Shown: positions 51,491 through 61,096, numbered from the stretch's first letter. The stretch is DNA of 64,000 nt from UQRS01 sp050946935 (GCA_050946935.1 JBMNVR010000006.1:1-64000), one strand, 5' to 3'. Numbers and translations: made by a program. The notes: generated by a model not told the origin, from the letters alone.

Positions 51491-54328
51491 TTACTCGATA
51501 TCCGGTTCCGCGTCCGCCGTCGAACCTCCGGTATCCACGTCGGCGCCGGAGCCGGCAGAGGTTTCCGACGACATGATCGCAACGGTCGAGGTTGTGCGCG
51601 AAGCCGCGCCGGCGACGGTCGAAGCCGTTCGCGACGTGGAGCCGGTCTGCCCGGCCGTGCCCGTGCGCTTGGAACTGGTCGCAGCAGCCGCCTTACTGGC
51701 CGCGGCATTCTGCGCAGCCGCGTCGGCCGTCGTGTTGAACTCTTCGGTATCTATATCCAGCGACGGCTTGGAACCGCCCTTCTTATCATACCACGCCTGC
51801 GGATAAAGCGGCGAGGGATTCAGAACGACGGCCGACGAATCAACCTCGCTGCTCTCCCCATCCCGAACCTTGCGTGCCATCACAACCAGCCGGGCGTTGT
51901 CGAAATCATAAATGCAGGTCGACAGGGTCAAAATCTCATCATACGGCTGGACGTCGACCGGCGTATTGTAAATCGAACGGGCTTTGCAGTTCTCAATCCA
52001 GCGGAGGAATTCCGACTGGGTGGAAAAATCCGGAATCCGGTAATTAAAGATAAATCCGCCGTCATGCTTCGACTCGGTATTCGTTATGATCACGGCAAAG
52101 ATTTTATACTCGCCCAAATCATACAGCGTATCATAGTCGATACGCATATGCTCCTTGGTAAAGGCCAGATCCCGGTACTTGCGGAGGTTATTGAACATCG
52201 TACCGTCATTCATATTGTGCCCGTAGATCACCTGATTTTGGCTGACCGTGTCGCGTGAAAAGGTCGAGCTTGAATCCAGGAACAAGGCGCCGTACATATT
52301 GTTTTCCCTGTACATGTTGTGATTGACGTAGTAGTTGTTTTTCTCCTGCTCGGTGGTACCCTTGTCGGTGTTGTGAAAAACCGGGTTATCAATGTTGGTA
52401 TCGGCAATGCTCAACCAGCCGATGGTATCGGAATTCATCGCGAGCAGCGCGTCAAATTTTTTATAGATGCCGTTTTCCCCAACCTCGTTGTTGTCAGCGA
52501 CTACCTTGTATAAGCCCTGCACATTGGTAAGCTGCTGCCTCTGAAAATATCCGTTGATGTAATAATTGGCGATATAAATCCCCGACCCGATCAGCGCAAT
52601 CAGCGCAACCAGGAAGATCAATTTACGCACAACCTCTCCCGGCCGGTCGCCCTTGCAGGGAAAGAGGAAGCACAAGAATCGTTTGTACCACGGCTTTTTC
52701 TTTGCCGGCGGCAAAGGCGGCTGTTTTTCATCCGGCAGCGCTGCCTTTCGTCCCGCCAGGTCGGAAAGGCTAACGGCATCCGCATCATCCCCGGGGAAGG
52801 GAACGTTCTGCCCAATCTCCTCCGGTGTGAGGGCGCCGGTGCGTGCCGGCACATTGGCGTTGGCATCCGGGTCGGCGGCGGACGCAGGGGAGAAGCCGGA
52901 ATACAGCTCCTGCACATTCTTCTCCCCTTCACCCGACGCCCCGGTCTGCTCGGCTGCCGTTTTCTCCGCATCCGCCCGGACAGCCGCTGCGCCGGAGAAC
53001 ACCGCAAGCTCGGCCGCTGTCGGCAGCAGATGATCGAAAATACCCGCGCTGTACAGATTGACAGTCGGAACGCTCTCTTTCTTCGGCAGGCCGCCGCAAA
53101 GATACCGCCGGGCAAGATCAAGAACCGATTTGGCTGCGACCTCACGAATTTTTTCCCGCTCGTCGCTGCGGCCGCGGCCGAGCATCAGCCGCTCGACCCA
53201 GACGGCCGTCCCGTCGCACAACGCGATATAGACAAGGCCGACCGGTTTCTCCTCTGAGGCGGCGGGTCCGGCAACTCCGGTGACCGACACGCCAATATCT
53301 GCACCGCTGATCTCCCGCACGCCGAGGGCCATGCCCGCCGCCGTCTGCGGACTGACCGCCCCATGTTCGGCAATAACCTCGGCCGGGACGCCCAGCGCGT
53401 TGGTCTTGACCGCGTTGGCATAAGCCACAATACCCATATCGAACACAGCTGAGGAACCGGACACCTCGGTCAGCTTTTTGGAAAGCAGGCCGGCGGTGCA
53501 GGACTCTGCGGTCGCAATTTTCTTTTTCTGCTCCTGCAGCAGGGCGATCACCGCCTGCTGCAAATTCTCAGTATCCACACCGTACACATAGCCGCCCATA
53601 CGAGCCGTAACCTTCTCAACCATCGGGCGGCAGAGATGGTCGGCCGCGGCCTGATCCCGGCCGGAAGCGGTCACACGGATCTCCACCTCGCCGGTTTTGG
53701 CATAGGGCGCGACGGTCGGATTCTCCGACTCGAACAGATCAGAAAGGGCTTCAGCCGCCGCAGCCTCCCCAATCCCGAACAGGCGAACCGAGTGGGAGAC
53801 GATCGCCGCCCCGCTTTTTCCTGCCAGATAGGGGCGAACCTGCGTCTCAAACATCGGCCGCATCTCATCCGGCGGCCCGGGCAGCAGAATAATCGTCTGA
53901 TTTCCGGAGGAAATAGCGATTCCCGGCGCCGTGCCGTTATCATTCTGAAACACCTCCGCCCCCTGCGGAACCAAGGCCTGCTTGCGGTTATTTTCGGTCA
54001 TTTTACGCCCGCCCCGGCGGAAATATGCCTCCATCCGGCGAAGGCTCTCTCCATCCTCAACCAACGACAGGCCGAGCAGGTCGGCCACCGTCTCTTTGGT
54101 CAGGTCATCCCCCGTCGGGCCAAGTCCGCCGGTCAGCAGCACAAGATCGCTGCGGCCGAGAGCCTCACCCACCGCCTCCTTCAGACGGGCGGGATTATCC
54201 CCCACCACCGTCTGATGAAAAAGATTGATGCCCAGCGCCGCCAACTCGCGGGAGAGATACTGCGCGTTGGTATTGACGATATCACCGAGCAACAGTTCGG
54301 TTCCCACGCAGATGATTTCACCGTTCAT
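51491..54328 (-). CDS. CinA (MoCF + PncC) fused to a class B sortase
   Basis: A 945-residue fusion. Residues 1-170: CinA N-terminal MoCF domain (CVGTELLLGDIVNTNAQYLS, LTGGLGPTGDDLTKETVADLLG). 255-405: PncC nicotinamide-nucleotide amidase domain (IATAESCTAGLLSKKLTEVSG, ISVTGVAGP-like SVTGVAGPA). 405-565: acidic, low-complexity linker. About 570-592: one membrane helix. 600-835: class B sortase with H704 in VIYGHNMNDGT, C805 in LSTCIYDF and the following arginine in ARLVVMARKVR. 835-945: Ser/Thr/Ala-rich tail. The topology puts CinA inside and the sortase outside. Start at ATG 54328. The frame is continuous and all catalytic sortase residues are present. Confidence 0.9.
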   Translation of the reverse strand: MNGEIICVGTELLLGDIVNTNAQYLSRELAALGINLFHQTVVGDNPARLKEAVGEALGRSDLVLLTGGLGPTGDDLTKETVADLLGLSLVEDGESLRRMEAYFRRGGRKMTENNRKQALVPQGAEVFQNDNGTAPGIAISSGNQTIILLPGPPDEMRPMFETQVRPYLAGKSGAAIVSHSVRLFGIGEAAAAEALSDLFESENPTVAPYAKTGEVEIRVTASGRDQAAADHLCRPMVEKVTARMGGYVYGVDTENLQQAVIALLQEQKKKIATAESCTAGLLSKKLTEVSGSSAVFDMGIVAYANAVKTNALGVPAEVIAEHGAVSPQTAAGMALGVREISGADIGVSVTGVAGPAASEEKPVGLVYIALCDGTAVWVERLMLGRGRSDEREKIREVAAKSVLDLARRYLCGGLPKKESVPTVNLYSAGIFDHLLPTAAELAVFSGAAAVRADAEKTAAEQTGASGEGEKNVQELYSGFSPASAADPDANANVPARTGALTPEEIGQNVPFPGDDADAVSLSDLAGRKAALPDEKQPPLPPAKKKPWYKRFLCFLFPCKGDRPGEVVRKLIFLVALIALIGSGIYIANYYINGYFQRQQLTNVQGLYKVVADNNEVGENGIYKKFDALLAMNSDTIGWLSIADTNIDNPVFHNTDKGTTEQEKNNYYVNHNMYRENNMYGALFLDSSSTFSRDTVSQNQVIYGHNMNDGTMFNNLRKYRDLAFTKEHMRIDYDTLYDLGEYKIFAVIITNTESKHDGGFIFNYRIPDFSTQSEFLRWIENCKARSIYNTPVDVQPYDEILTLSTCIYDFDNARLVVMARKVRDGESSEVDSSAVVLNPSPLYPQAWYDKKGGSKPSLDIDTEEFNTTADAAAQNAAASKAAAATSSKRTGTAGQTGSTSRTASTVAGAASRTTSTVAIMSSETSAGSGADVDTGGSTADAEPDIE

Positions 54329-54490
54329 ATATGTCACCACGCCTTTGCGGGACAAAGGCTTCCTTTCTTTGGAAGTTTACACCGTATTTCCGCCGCTGCA
54401 TTCAAACCATGCCCGCCTCTCTTTTTTACGATTGCCGGCGGGCAAAAGCCGTGTCAAATTCCGACGACGGAATAACCGGTTAAAGCTATT

Positions 54491-55660
54491 CTACCCCACA
54501 TATTGCACCCTTACGCCGTCCATCGCACGGGCGATCAGGTTTTCAAGATCAAGCGCCGACTCCGCCTCGGCCACCTTTTCGAGTACCGGCCGGGTCTTGG
54601 GATGCCGCGGGGTAAAGACGGTACAGCAATCCTCAAACGGCAGGGTGGAGATCTCAAAGGTGTCAATCTTTCTGGAAATGGCAATGATCTCCTCCTTATC
54701 CATGCCGATCAGCGGCCGGAACACCGGCATACCCACCACCGCATCGGTCACGCCGAGCGCCGGCAGGGTCTGGCTTGCGACCTGCCCGACGCTCTCCCCC
54801 GTGATGAGGGCGAGGGCGTTTCGCCGCCGCGCAAGCTGCTCGGCGATCCGCATCATAATACGCCGCATGATCAGGGTAAAATATTCCTCCGGGCAATGGC
54901 GGCCGATCTCCTCCTGAATTTCGGTAAAGGGGACGATCTCCAGCCGGATGGTGCTGCTGTATTCAGCCACTTTTTCAAGGAGATTTATGACCTTCAGCTC
55001 GGCCCGCTGACTGGTATAGGGCGGGCTGGCGAAATGGACGGCGTTCAGCTCCAGCCCCCGCTTGGCCATCATCCAGGCTGCCACCGGGCTGTCGATGCCG
55101 CCCGAAATCAGGACGGTCGCCCGGCCGCCGCTGCTCACCGGCATACCGCCGGCGCCGGTAATCTGCCCCGCATGGACGTAGGCGCCGAAATCCCGCACCT
55201 CCACCATCACGACCACATCGGGGTTGTGCACGTCGACCGACAGATTGCGGAATCTGGAAAGGAGATAACCGCCCACCTCCCTGCAAATCTCGGGCGACTT
55301 ACAGGAGAAGGTCTTGTCGGCGCGCTTGGCCTCCACCTTAAACGTAGAGATACCGCGCAGCGTATCGGCCAAATAATCGGCGGCGGTGCGCTTGATAACC
55401 TCCAGATCCTTTTCAGTCACGGCCGCCCGGCTGAAGGCGGCGATGCCGAACACCTTTTTCACCCGCTCAACCGCCTCGTCAAAATCGTAGCATTCTGTCC
55501 CCGGCTCCAGATAGATCGTCGACTGGGCCTTACGGATTTTTACCGGGCCAAGCGGCGAAAGGCTCCGCCGCAGATTTTTAATCAAAATATCCTCAAAGGT
55601 CGAGCGGTTCAGTCCCTTTAAAGCCAACTCTCCGTTTTTGATCAGTAAAATTTCCTTCAT
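54491..55660 (-). CDS. thiI: tRNA 4-thiouridine synthetase ThiI
   Basis: Transfers sulfur to U8 of tRNA and supports thiamine thiazole synthesis. The 389-residue protein has an N-terminal ferredoxin-like/THUMP region (KEILLIKNGELALKGLNR) and the PP-loop LISGGIDSPVAAW, then ITGESVGQVASQTL and DCCTVFTPRHPKTRP. The rhodanese domain of the enterobacterial form is missing, as is usual in Firmicutes, where a dedicated desulfurase partners it. The ATG at 55660 begins the conserved sequence; its ribosome binding site is distant. Confidence 0.94.
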   Translation of the reverse strand: MKEILLIKNGELALKGLNRSTFEDILIKNLRRSLSPLGPVKIRKAQSTIYLEPGTECYDFDEAVERVKKVFGIAAFSRAAVTEKDLEVIKRTAADYLADTLRGISTFKVEAKRADKTFSCKSPEICREVGGYLLSRFRNLSVDVHNPDVVVMVEVRDFGAYVHAGQITGAGGMPVSSGGRATVLISGGIDSPVAAWMMAKRGLELNAVHFASPPYTSQRAELKVINLLEKVAEYSSTIRLEIVPFTEIQEEIGRHCPEEYFTLIMRRIMMRIAEQLARRRNALALITGESVGQVASQTLPALGVTDAVVGMPVFRPLIGMDKEEIIAISRKIDTFEISTLPFEDCCTVFTPRHPKTRPVLEKVAEAESALDLENLIARAMDGVRVQYVG

Positions 55661-55864
55661 TCTGTAACCGTGCCTTTCCGTACCGTCAGACTTTTTTTCA
55701 AAAACGATGCCGCGCACCGTTTGTTTTACCCTGAAAAGCCATGCGTCAAACAGCACGGCTGTTTTTTCTTTCCTCTCCGGGATTTCGGCGCCGCGCCATC
55801 CGCGCGGCAGAAGGCGGTTTGCGCCAACAAAAATTCCCGCGTAAACCGTTCGAAGAAGGGTTTT

Positions 55865-56998
55865 CTATCTTTTTTTCAACCGGGCGGCCGCCGCGCGAAT
55901 GCCTTCGGCCAGGGCGGCGCATTCCTCCGCCGTGTTCTCCCTTGAGAAGCTGATGCGCACCGCGCTGTCCACCCGCTCCCGCGGCAGGCCCATGGCCGCC
56001 AGCACATGGCTGCCCTTCCCTCTGGCGCAGGCGCTCCCGCTGGAAACATAGAGACCCCGCTCCTCCAGAAAATGCAGCATGGTCTCCGACCTTATGCCGG
56101 CTACCGACAGGTTGAGAATATAGGGCGAGCCATCGGCCGGCGAGTTGATCTCGACGCCCGGCAGACCACGAAGCCCCTCGAGCACCGCCGCTTTCAGCAT
56201 GGCCGCATGAACTGCAGCAGTCTCCGCCTCCGGAAGAGATTCAACCGCCCCGAGCAGGCCGGCAATCAGCGGCGACGCCTCGGTTCCGGGGCGCAGCCTT
56301 TTCTCCTGCTCGCCGCCGAAGACGCGGGGAAGGATGCGCGCCTCCCGCCGCTTGACCAGCGCACCAACCCCCTTTGGGCCGTGGATTTTATGGGCGCTGA
56401 GGGTAATGAGATCGGCCCCCAATCGTTCCATTTTAAACGATAGCTTGCCGAACGCCTGCACACAATCGCAGTGCAGCAACGCCGCCGGGCTGGCCTCTTT
56501 AAGAAGCCGCGCCGCCTCCCCCACCGGGTTGACACTGCCGGTCTCGTTATTCACCAGCATCAGGCTGAGGAGAATGGTCTCTCTATTCACAGCGGCAGCC
56601 ACCGTTTCGGGCAAAATCCGGCCGTCAGGCGCGGGAGAAAGACGGATTACCTCAAACCCCTGACGCTCCAGCTCGTCTGCCGCCTCCAGCACCGAGGAAT
56701 GCTCGACCGCCGAAACAACCACCCGCCTGCCCCGACGCCGCAGAGCCGCCGCCCCCCCAAGCAGGGCTAAATTGTTCGCCTCAGTTCCACCGGAGGTAAA
56801 GTATACCTCCTCCGCCCTGGCGCCGACCCGACCGGCGACCGCGCGGCGCGCCTCCTCCAGCACCGATTCGGCGGCGACGCCCATGTCGTATAGGGAGGAG
56901 GGATTGCCCCAGATCTCGGTCAGCATTCGTTCCATACGCGAAACCGCTGCCGCGCAGGGCTTTGTTGTCGCGCTGTTGTCAAAATAACCGCCGTACAT
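55865..56998 (-). CDS. Cysteine desulfurase (NifS/IscS family)
   Basis: PLP enzyme that releases sulfur from cysteine. The 377 residues start with YFDNSATTKP; the PLP lysine is in SAHKIHGPKG and the catalytic cysteine in SSGSACARG. AGGAGG precedes the ATG at 11 bases. It lies upstream of thiI on the same strand (204-base gap), so its likely role is sulfur supply for ThiI, and perhaps for MnmA encoded 50 kb away (inference). It is not beside iscU or other Fe-S genes. Confidence 0.93.
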   Translation of the reverse strand: MYGGYFDNSATTKPCAAAVSRMERMLTEIWGNPSSLYDMGVAAESVLEEARRAVAGRVGARAEEVYFTSGGTEANNLALLGGAAALRRRGRRVVVSAVEHSSVLEAADELERQGFEVIRLSPAPDGRILPETVAAAVNRETILLSLMLVNNETGSVNPVGEAARLLKEASPAALLHCDCVQAFGKLSFKMERLGADLITLSAHKIHGPKGVGALVKRREARILPRVFGGEQEKRLRPGTEASPLIAGLLGAVESLPEAETAAVHAAMLKAAVLEGLRGLPGVEINSPADGSPYILNLSVAGIRSETMLHFLEERGLYVSSGSACARGKGSHVLAAMGLPRERVDSAVRISFSRENTAEECAALAEGIRAAAARLKKR

Positions 56999-57283
56999 GA
57001 AACCGTCAACCTCCTGAAAATACAGAGACTCCGCCCCATTATCATATTGTTTTACATTATACTACAAATGGCTTCCCTTTACAATAATCAAGTTGTAAAT
57101 TTGATGTGAACGCTCTCTGTTCCGCACCGAAAAGCGGTAGGCCGGTTCAAAAAGCCCAAATACCCCCGCAAACTTTTATAAGGCAGGAATTTTTTTGGTA
57201 CAACTGGCAAAAATAAACTGTACCAAGGCTGCTTTCGGGCAAACGCAAAGCGGCAAAAATAAATCGAAATCAAGGTGAGCGAC
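56999..57283. other. Divergent intergenic region upstream of ypeB
   Basis: 285 bases, AT-rich near the desulfurase. No convincing sigma-G or sigma-A promoter for ypeB was identified by eye, and no gene is seen. Confidence 0.3.
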
Positions 57284-58609
57284 ATGAAAACAAGCACCCT
57301 GTCCAAACGGGCCTGTGTCCGGATCATCAGCTTCGCGGCGGCCTTTGTGATCGTCGCCGGCGTGGCGCTGATTACCCTTTACACCGAACGCAACAATTAC
57401 CGGATGCAGGTCGAATACGCCTACGAACTGGCGCTCGAAGACCTGACCGCCTCGCTGGAGCGGATTGACACCGAGCTGAAAAAAGGGGTGTACTGCACGT
57501 CGGCCGCCGGCTGGAATGAGATCGCCTCCAACCTGTCGGCCGCGGCCGGCACGGCAAAATCGGCCATCTCCTCCCTGCCCTTCTCGGGCGGAGAGCTGAC
57601 CACCGTCGGCAAATTTTTATCCCAGGTCGGTAACTACGCCGGCAGCCTTTCGCGCAAAATGGTAGAGGGCACGCCGCCGGCCGACCGGGATACCCAAAAC
57701 CTCCGACTGCTGTCCCAGACGGCCGCCTCCCTCTACACGGCGGTCAGCGACATCCGATACGGCGTTTCCGGCTTTGCCAACAGCGCCATCGGCGAAGCCG
57801 GCAGCGCTGTTGAGGAACTGTCCGCCGCCTTGATCGAAACCGACGAGGCCATCACCGATTATCCCACGCTGGTGTACGACGGCCCCTTCTCCGACCACCT
57901 GCTGAACGCCGCGCCCAAGCTGCTCTCCGGCCATGCCGAAATCACGCGGGAAGGGGCGCGGCAGGTCGCCGCCCTCTATCTTGGTGAGAGCACCTCCGAC
58001 ATCGCCGACGACGGGGAGGAGGAAAGCGCCATGCCGAGCTACTGCTTCTCGAGCGGAAACACCTCGATCTATATCACCAAGCAGGGCGGATTCTGCTCCT
58101 ATTTCCGCAAATACCGCGAGATCGGCGACCCGCAGAAAACCTATGACGAGGCCATCCGCATCGCAGCCGAGTATCTTGACCGGCTGGAGCTGGGCAGCTT
58201 CACCGACAGCTACTACATGACGGACGAGGGAATGTGCGTCATCAACTTTGCCTATACGAAGGACGGAGTGATCTGCTATCCCGATCTGATTAAGGTGGGG
58301 GTGGCGCTGGACACGGGGGAGGTGCTGCTGTTCGAGGGGCGTGGGTATATTATGAACCACACCGCCCGCGAACTTCCGGCCATCACCAAAACGGTCGAGG
58401 AGGCCGAGGCGACCCTCAGCACCTCTTTAACGGTCGAGCGTGTGGGCACGGCTCTGATCCCCACCGACGGCGGAGAAGAAAAACTCTGCTACGAGTTTTC
58501 CTGCACCGACGGAGATCAAAGAATTCTGGTTTATGTAAACTGCAACACCCTCGAGCAAGAGAACATTCTGATTCTTCTGATGGTGGACGGCGGGATGCTG
58601 ACGAGGTAG
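57284..58609 (+). CDS. ypeB: Germination protein YpeB
   Basis: Spore inner-membrane or coat-associated protein that stabilises the cortex-lytic enzyme SleB. The 441-residue protein has one N-terminal membrane helix (about 12-33), a helical domain (TLYTERNNYRMQVEYAYELAL start) and C-terminal PepSY-like repeats (DEAIRIAAEYLDRLELGSF, LIKVGVALDTGEVLLFEG, ITKTVEEAEATLS). ATG 57284 is preferred because AAGGTG lies 6 bases upstream. sleB usually sits beside ypeB but is not in this window. Confidence 0.9.
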   Translation: MKTSTLSKRACVRIISFAAAFVIVAGVALITLYTERNNYRMQVEYAYELALEDLTASLERIDTELKKGVYCTSAAGWNEIASNLSAAAGTAKSAISSLPFSGGELTTVGKFLSQVGNYAGSLSRKMVEGTPPADRDTQNLRLLSQTAASLYTAVSDIRYGVSGFANSAIGEAGSAVEELSAALIETDEAITDYPTLVYDGPFSDHLLNAAPKLLSGHAEITREGARQVAALYLGESTSDIADDGEEESAMPSYCFSSGNTSIYITKQGGFCSYFRKYREIGDPQKTYDEAIRIAAEYLDRLELGSFTDSYYMTDEGMCVINFAYTKDGVICYPDLIKVGVALDTGEVLLFEGRGYIMNHTARELPAITKTVEEAEATLSTSLTVERVGTALIPTDGGEEKLCYEFSCTDGDQRILVYVNCNTLEQENILILLMVDGGMLTR

Positions 58610-58643
58610 AGGTTGTTTTTTGTACCGGGTTTGTGCGGATATA

Positions 58644-58665
58644 AAGCCTTTCCGCTGATACCGTG
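58644..58665 (+). repeat. Direct repeat copy 1 (22 bases)
   Basis: Begins AAGCCTTTCCGCTG and ends ATACCGTG. It is identical to 58746-58767 and both copies are preceded by ATA. Nature unknown. Confidence 0.6.
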
Positions 58666-58745
58666 AAAAATACAAGCCCTGCGTGTTTGGCCGCAGGGCA
58701 AACACATAGGAAAGGCAGATCAAAGCTTAACGCACAGTAAAGTAT

Positions 58746-58767
58746 AAGCCTTTCCGCTGATACCGTG
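58746..58767 (+). repeat. Direct repeat copy 2 (22 bases)
   Basis: Second identical copy, 102 bases from the first. No terminal inverted repeats or transposase nearby. Confidence 0.6.
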
Positions 58768-59009
58768 GGACGCCCCATTTTTGTCCGGACAGGAATGGGG
58801 GAAAGATCCGCTAAGGGGAAAAACCACAAACGCTTAGGCATGGATAAAACTTTATCCCCCCTTAGAATCCCCTTTCCAAAGCGGCCAAAGGGTTCCACCC
58901 TCCGGAATCCCGGCCGGAGTACAGAATTTGTTCTGGTTTGCAGATAATCAAAAACTTTTGTTTTGATCTTGCTATTAAAATACAATAGATAGATTCTATT
59001 GTATTTGAA

Positions 59010-59053
59010 CATATGAAAAAGCTGTCTGCTTTTTCAGACAGCTTTTTCATATG
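59010..59053. terminator. Perfect 19-pair hairpin, likely bidirectional terminator
   Basis: CATATGAAAAAGCTGTCTG pairs with CAGACAGCTTTTTCATATG around CTTTTT. The U-rich 3' arms on both strands suit termination in either direction. Confidence 0.6.
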
Positions 59054-59134
59054 ATTTTGGAATTTGACCGTGTTCTTTTTGGTCACAACCATCTTCTCAT
59101 TTTAATAATTATGAGTATATTTTAAGTTTTAATT

Positions 59135-59543
59135 ATGAACAAACAAAAAATCTGCTGTACGATCGGGCATAATGGATGGTGTTATAGTACGAATTTAGAA
59201 TATTTCATTTTGTCTGCGGTTCATGATTGTATTTTGAAAGGGGTGGATACCTTCATCAATCTTTGGAGCGGTGATTTTGATTTGCTTTATGCACTGGCGG
59301 TTAATCAGTTAAAAAAAGAATTTCCTAATATTAAACCATTTAAAATGGTTCCCGATGCCGGATTAAGCGACCGTTTATTTTATCTGTTTGATGGGGATGT
59401 TTTTGTGAAAAAAGACGGCTTGCACGGAAATGGATAAAGTGCATTGGATGATTGAACAACACAGCATCCATGCTCTGTGCTTCGTTCAGCACGATTTAGC
59501 CCGGCTGAAACATATTTGCAAAAAGCTGAAAACGCGGGTTTAA
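59135..59543 (+). pseudogene. AT-rich, frameshifted SLOG/DUF1273-like gene
   Basis: The first frame (59135-59437) encodes KQKICCTIGHNGWCYSTNLE, GVDTFINLWSGDFDLLYALA and LKKEFPNIKPFKMVPDAG, a Rossmann-like layout close to the SLOG (DUF1273/YspA) family of nucleotide-binding proteins. It stops after DGLHGNG; the next frame continues from ATG GAT AAA GTG (59433) as DKVHWMIEQHSIHALCFVQH to TAA at 59543. One base change would join them. It has much lower GC than its neighbours and no strong ribosome binding site, suggesting transfer and decay. The family call is tentative. Confidence 0.5.
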
Positions 59544-59633
59544 ATATACATAAAATTATTCTTCCTGAGTATCATTATCCTGTTCATAGGGAAAAGCGAT
59601 TTTTTTGATCTCATAGCCACGAAAGTTTGTTGT

Positions 59634-59658
59634 GCGTTTGAACAAAATGTTCAAACGC
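59634..59658. other. Perfect inverted repeat of unknown role
   Basis: GCGTTTGAACA and TGTTCAAACGC around AAA, in an AT-rich gap between the broken SLOG-like gene and the sporulation operon. There is no T-run on either side, so it is not a typical terminator. Confidence 0.4.
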
Positions 59659-59715
59659 CTCGCTTATCATAAAACTTTGGGTTCCAAGACCTTCCCTATA
59701 GCCTAAGCGCCAATT

Positions 59716-59964
59716 TCAAAAAGGCCGCTCCGCCTGCCACTCAAAATCAAATACCCGAATAGAAAAGCCCTCTTCCTCATTCCCCCACACAAGGTCGAAG
59801 GCGCGCGCTTTCTCACCAAAGCCGTTTTGCCGTACCGCCTCATACGCGCGGGCGCTGCCGAGAAAAACGGTCGCCAGGCCCCCGAGCAAAATCAGCGTAA
59901 TCCAGAAGGCGCGGAAAAACGGCCTCTTCCATTGCTTTTGTGTCCCTGCTTTTGTTTTCGCCAT
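59716..59964 (-). CDS. Small single-pass membrane protein downstream of spoIIP
   Basis: An 82-residue protein: basic N-terminus, one membrane helix (about 18-38, FRAFWITLILLGGLATVFLG), and a soluble part with YEAVRQNGFGEKARAF and a C-terminal FDFEWQAERPF. GAGAGG lies 7 bases before the ATG. It is 73 bases after spoIIP on the same strand, probably the last gene of the gpr-spoIIP unit. Family not recognised; a sporulation role is inference from position. Confidence 0.7.
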   Translation of the reverse strand: MAKTKAGTQKQWKRPFFRAFWITLILLGGLATVFLGSARAYEAVRQNGFGEKARAFDLVWGNEEEGFSIRVFDFEWQAERPF

Positions 59965-60037
59965 CCTTTACCTCTCCCTCCGAACCGAGCACCCATCTTT
60001 TTACAAATTCTCCGCGATTTTATTCGTTATGTAAACC

Positions 60038-61096
60038 TTATTGCAGTCCTTTCAGCACGCGGGAGAGAATGTCTCCAACCAGCTCGGCTGAATATTCCGC
60101 CTCGGCCAGGGTGTTGGCCTCAGTCCCGATCTCGATCAGCATCGAGCCGGAGGTCAGATTCTGATTATAGCAGCGGGGCACCAGCATAATCGAGCGGGCC
60201 AGCCCGGGATATTTCAGCTCGGCCGCCTGCTGAAACCGCATGGCCAGCCGAAGATTCTGCCGCCAGTTGGGATGATTGGTGATACTGCCGTCCTCGCACC
60301 CCATGACCAGCATGATCTGCGCGGCGTTTTTATCTCCGATTTTCTGCACTGCCTTGACCTTCTCAGCCTCACTCCCGACTGAGTCACGGTGGAGGTCGAG
60401 CACCACCTTGATGGAGGGATATTTTTTCAGATTGGCTGAAACGGTCGCCGCCGACCGATCGTAGCTGCCGGTATAGGACTCGGCGTCGTGCTGGGTCATG
60501 TCGTGCACGACCGAGATGCCGTTGGCCCGCAAAATCTCAGCAACCTTCTCTCCGATGCGGTTCATGTTGACCGCGTCGTCGGTGCTGCGCGCCGCGTCGG
60601 AGGCGCTGTAGTAATCCCGCTCCTCCAGCATATAGCTCTCGGTGGCGTGGGTGTGCATAATCAGCACCTCCGGCTCGGCAGAGAAGGTCATCTGAAAGCC
60701 GACCGGGCTTTGCAGTTCGGTCTCTATATCGACCGATTTCGAGGTGCTGTTTTTGATATAGATATTGCCGAACGACAGCCCGGCCGTATAGGGCGAGATG
60801 AATTTCGAGGTGATTTTGCCCAGCGCCTCCCCCGGGTCGGCGGCCGCTGCCGCCGTGTCGGAGGAAGTTGCAGCTCCGCCGGTTTCTTCCTCCGTGTCGG
60901 CCACCAGTCCGACCGTATCGTCGGACATACTTTCAGCAGGGGCGGCCGTCCCACCCTTCAGATTGCCCACCATAGCCGACAAGGCCGCAGCCTCTCCCGC
61001 CCGACCGAGCAGGGAGGTATCGGCCGCCTGTCCGGCCAGCAACACACAGAAAACGGCGAGGAAGGCGAGCAGCGCCGCTAAAAACAGCTTTTTCAT
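60038..61096 (-). CDS. spoIIP: Stage II sporulation protein P
   Basis: Peptidoglycan amidase/endopeptidase of the SpoIID-P-M engulfment machine. The 352-residue protein has an N-terminal membrane segment, a low-complexity region and the catalytic domain with HTHATESY, DLHRDS and the C-terminal IEIGTEANTLAEA glutamate, all in order. It lies downstream of gpr, the order seen in Bacillus and Clostridia, and is likely transcribed in the mother cell or from the gpr promoter. Confidence 0.94.
   Translation of the reverse strand: MKKLFLAALLAFLAVFCVLLAGQAADTSLLGRAGEAAALSAMVGNLKGGTAAPAESMSDDTVGLVADTEEETGGAATSSDTAAAAADPGEALGKITSKFISPYTAGLSFGNIYIKNSTSKSVDIETELQSPVGFQMTFSAEPEVLIMHTHATESYMLEERDYYSASDAARSTDDAVNMNRIGEKVAEILRANGISVVHDMTQHDAESYTGSYDRSAATVSANLKKYPSIKVVLDLHRDSVGSEAEKVKAVQKIGDKNAAQIMLVMGCEDGSITNHPNWRQNLRLAMRFQQAAELKYPGLARSIMLVPRCYNQNLTSGSMLIEIGTEANTLAEAEYSAELVGDILSRVLKGLQ

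Larger units (their letters stand above)
58610..59134. other. 525-base intergenic region with direct repeat and hairpins
   Basis: Holds a 22-base direct repeat (58644-58665 and 58746-58767), a small hairpin ACAATAGA/TCTATTGT (58982-59002) and a long perfect hairpin (59010-59053). GC content falls to about 35% on the right side. Apparent longer frames here lack start signals and conserved features. Confidence 0.4.

Noticed and set aside
58644..58767. CRISPR-like direct repeat
   Set aside because: Only two copies 102 bases apart, with unlike flanks, and no cas genes.
58416..59012. 198-codon minus-strand open frame overlapping the ypeB 3' end
   Set aside because: Arg/Ser/Cys-rich translation without motifs or a ribosome binding site; it crosses the direct repeat region.
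59634..59658. LexA-box-like GAAC/GTTC pair
   Set aside because: The spacing is five bases instead of the four of the Firmicutes LexA box, and the longer arms make a hairpin more likely.
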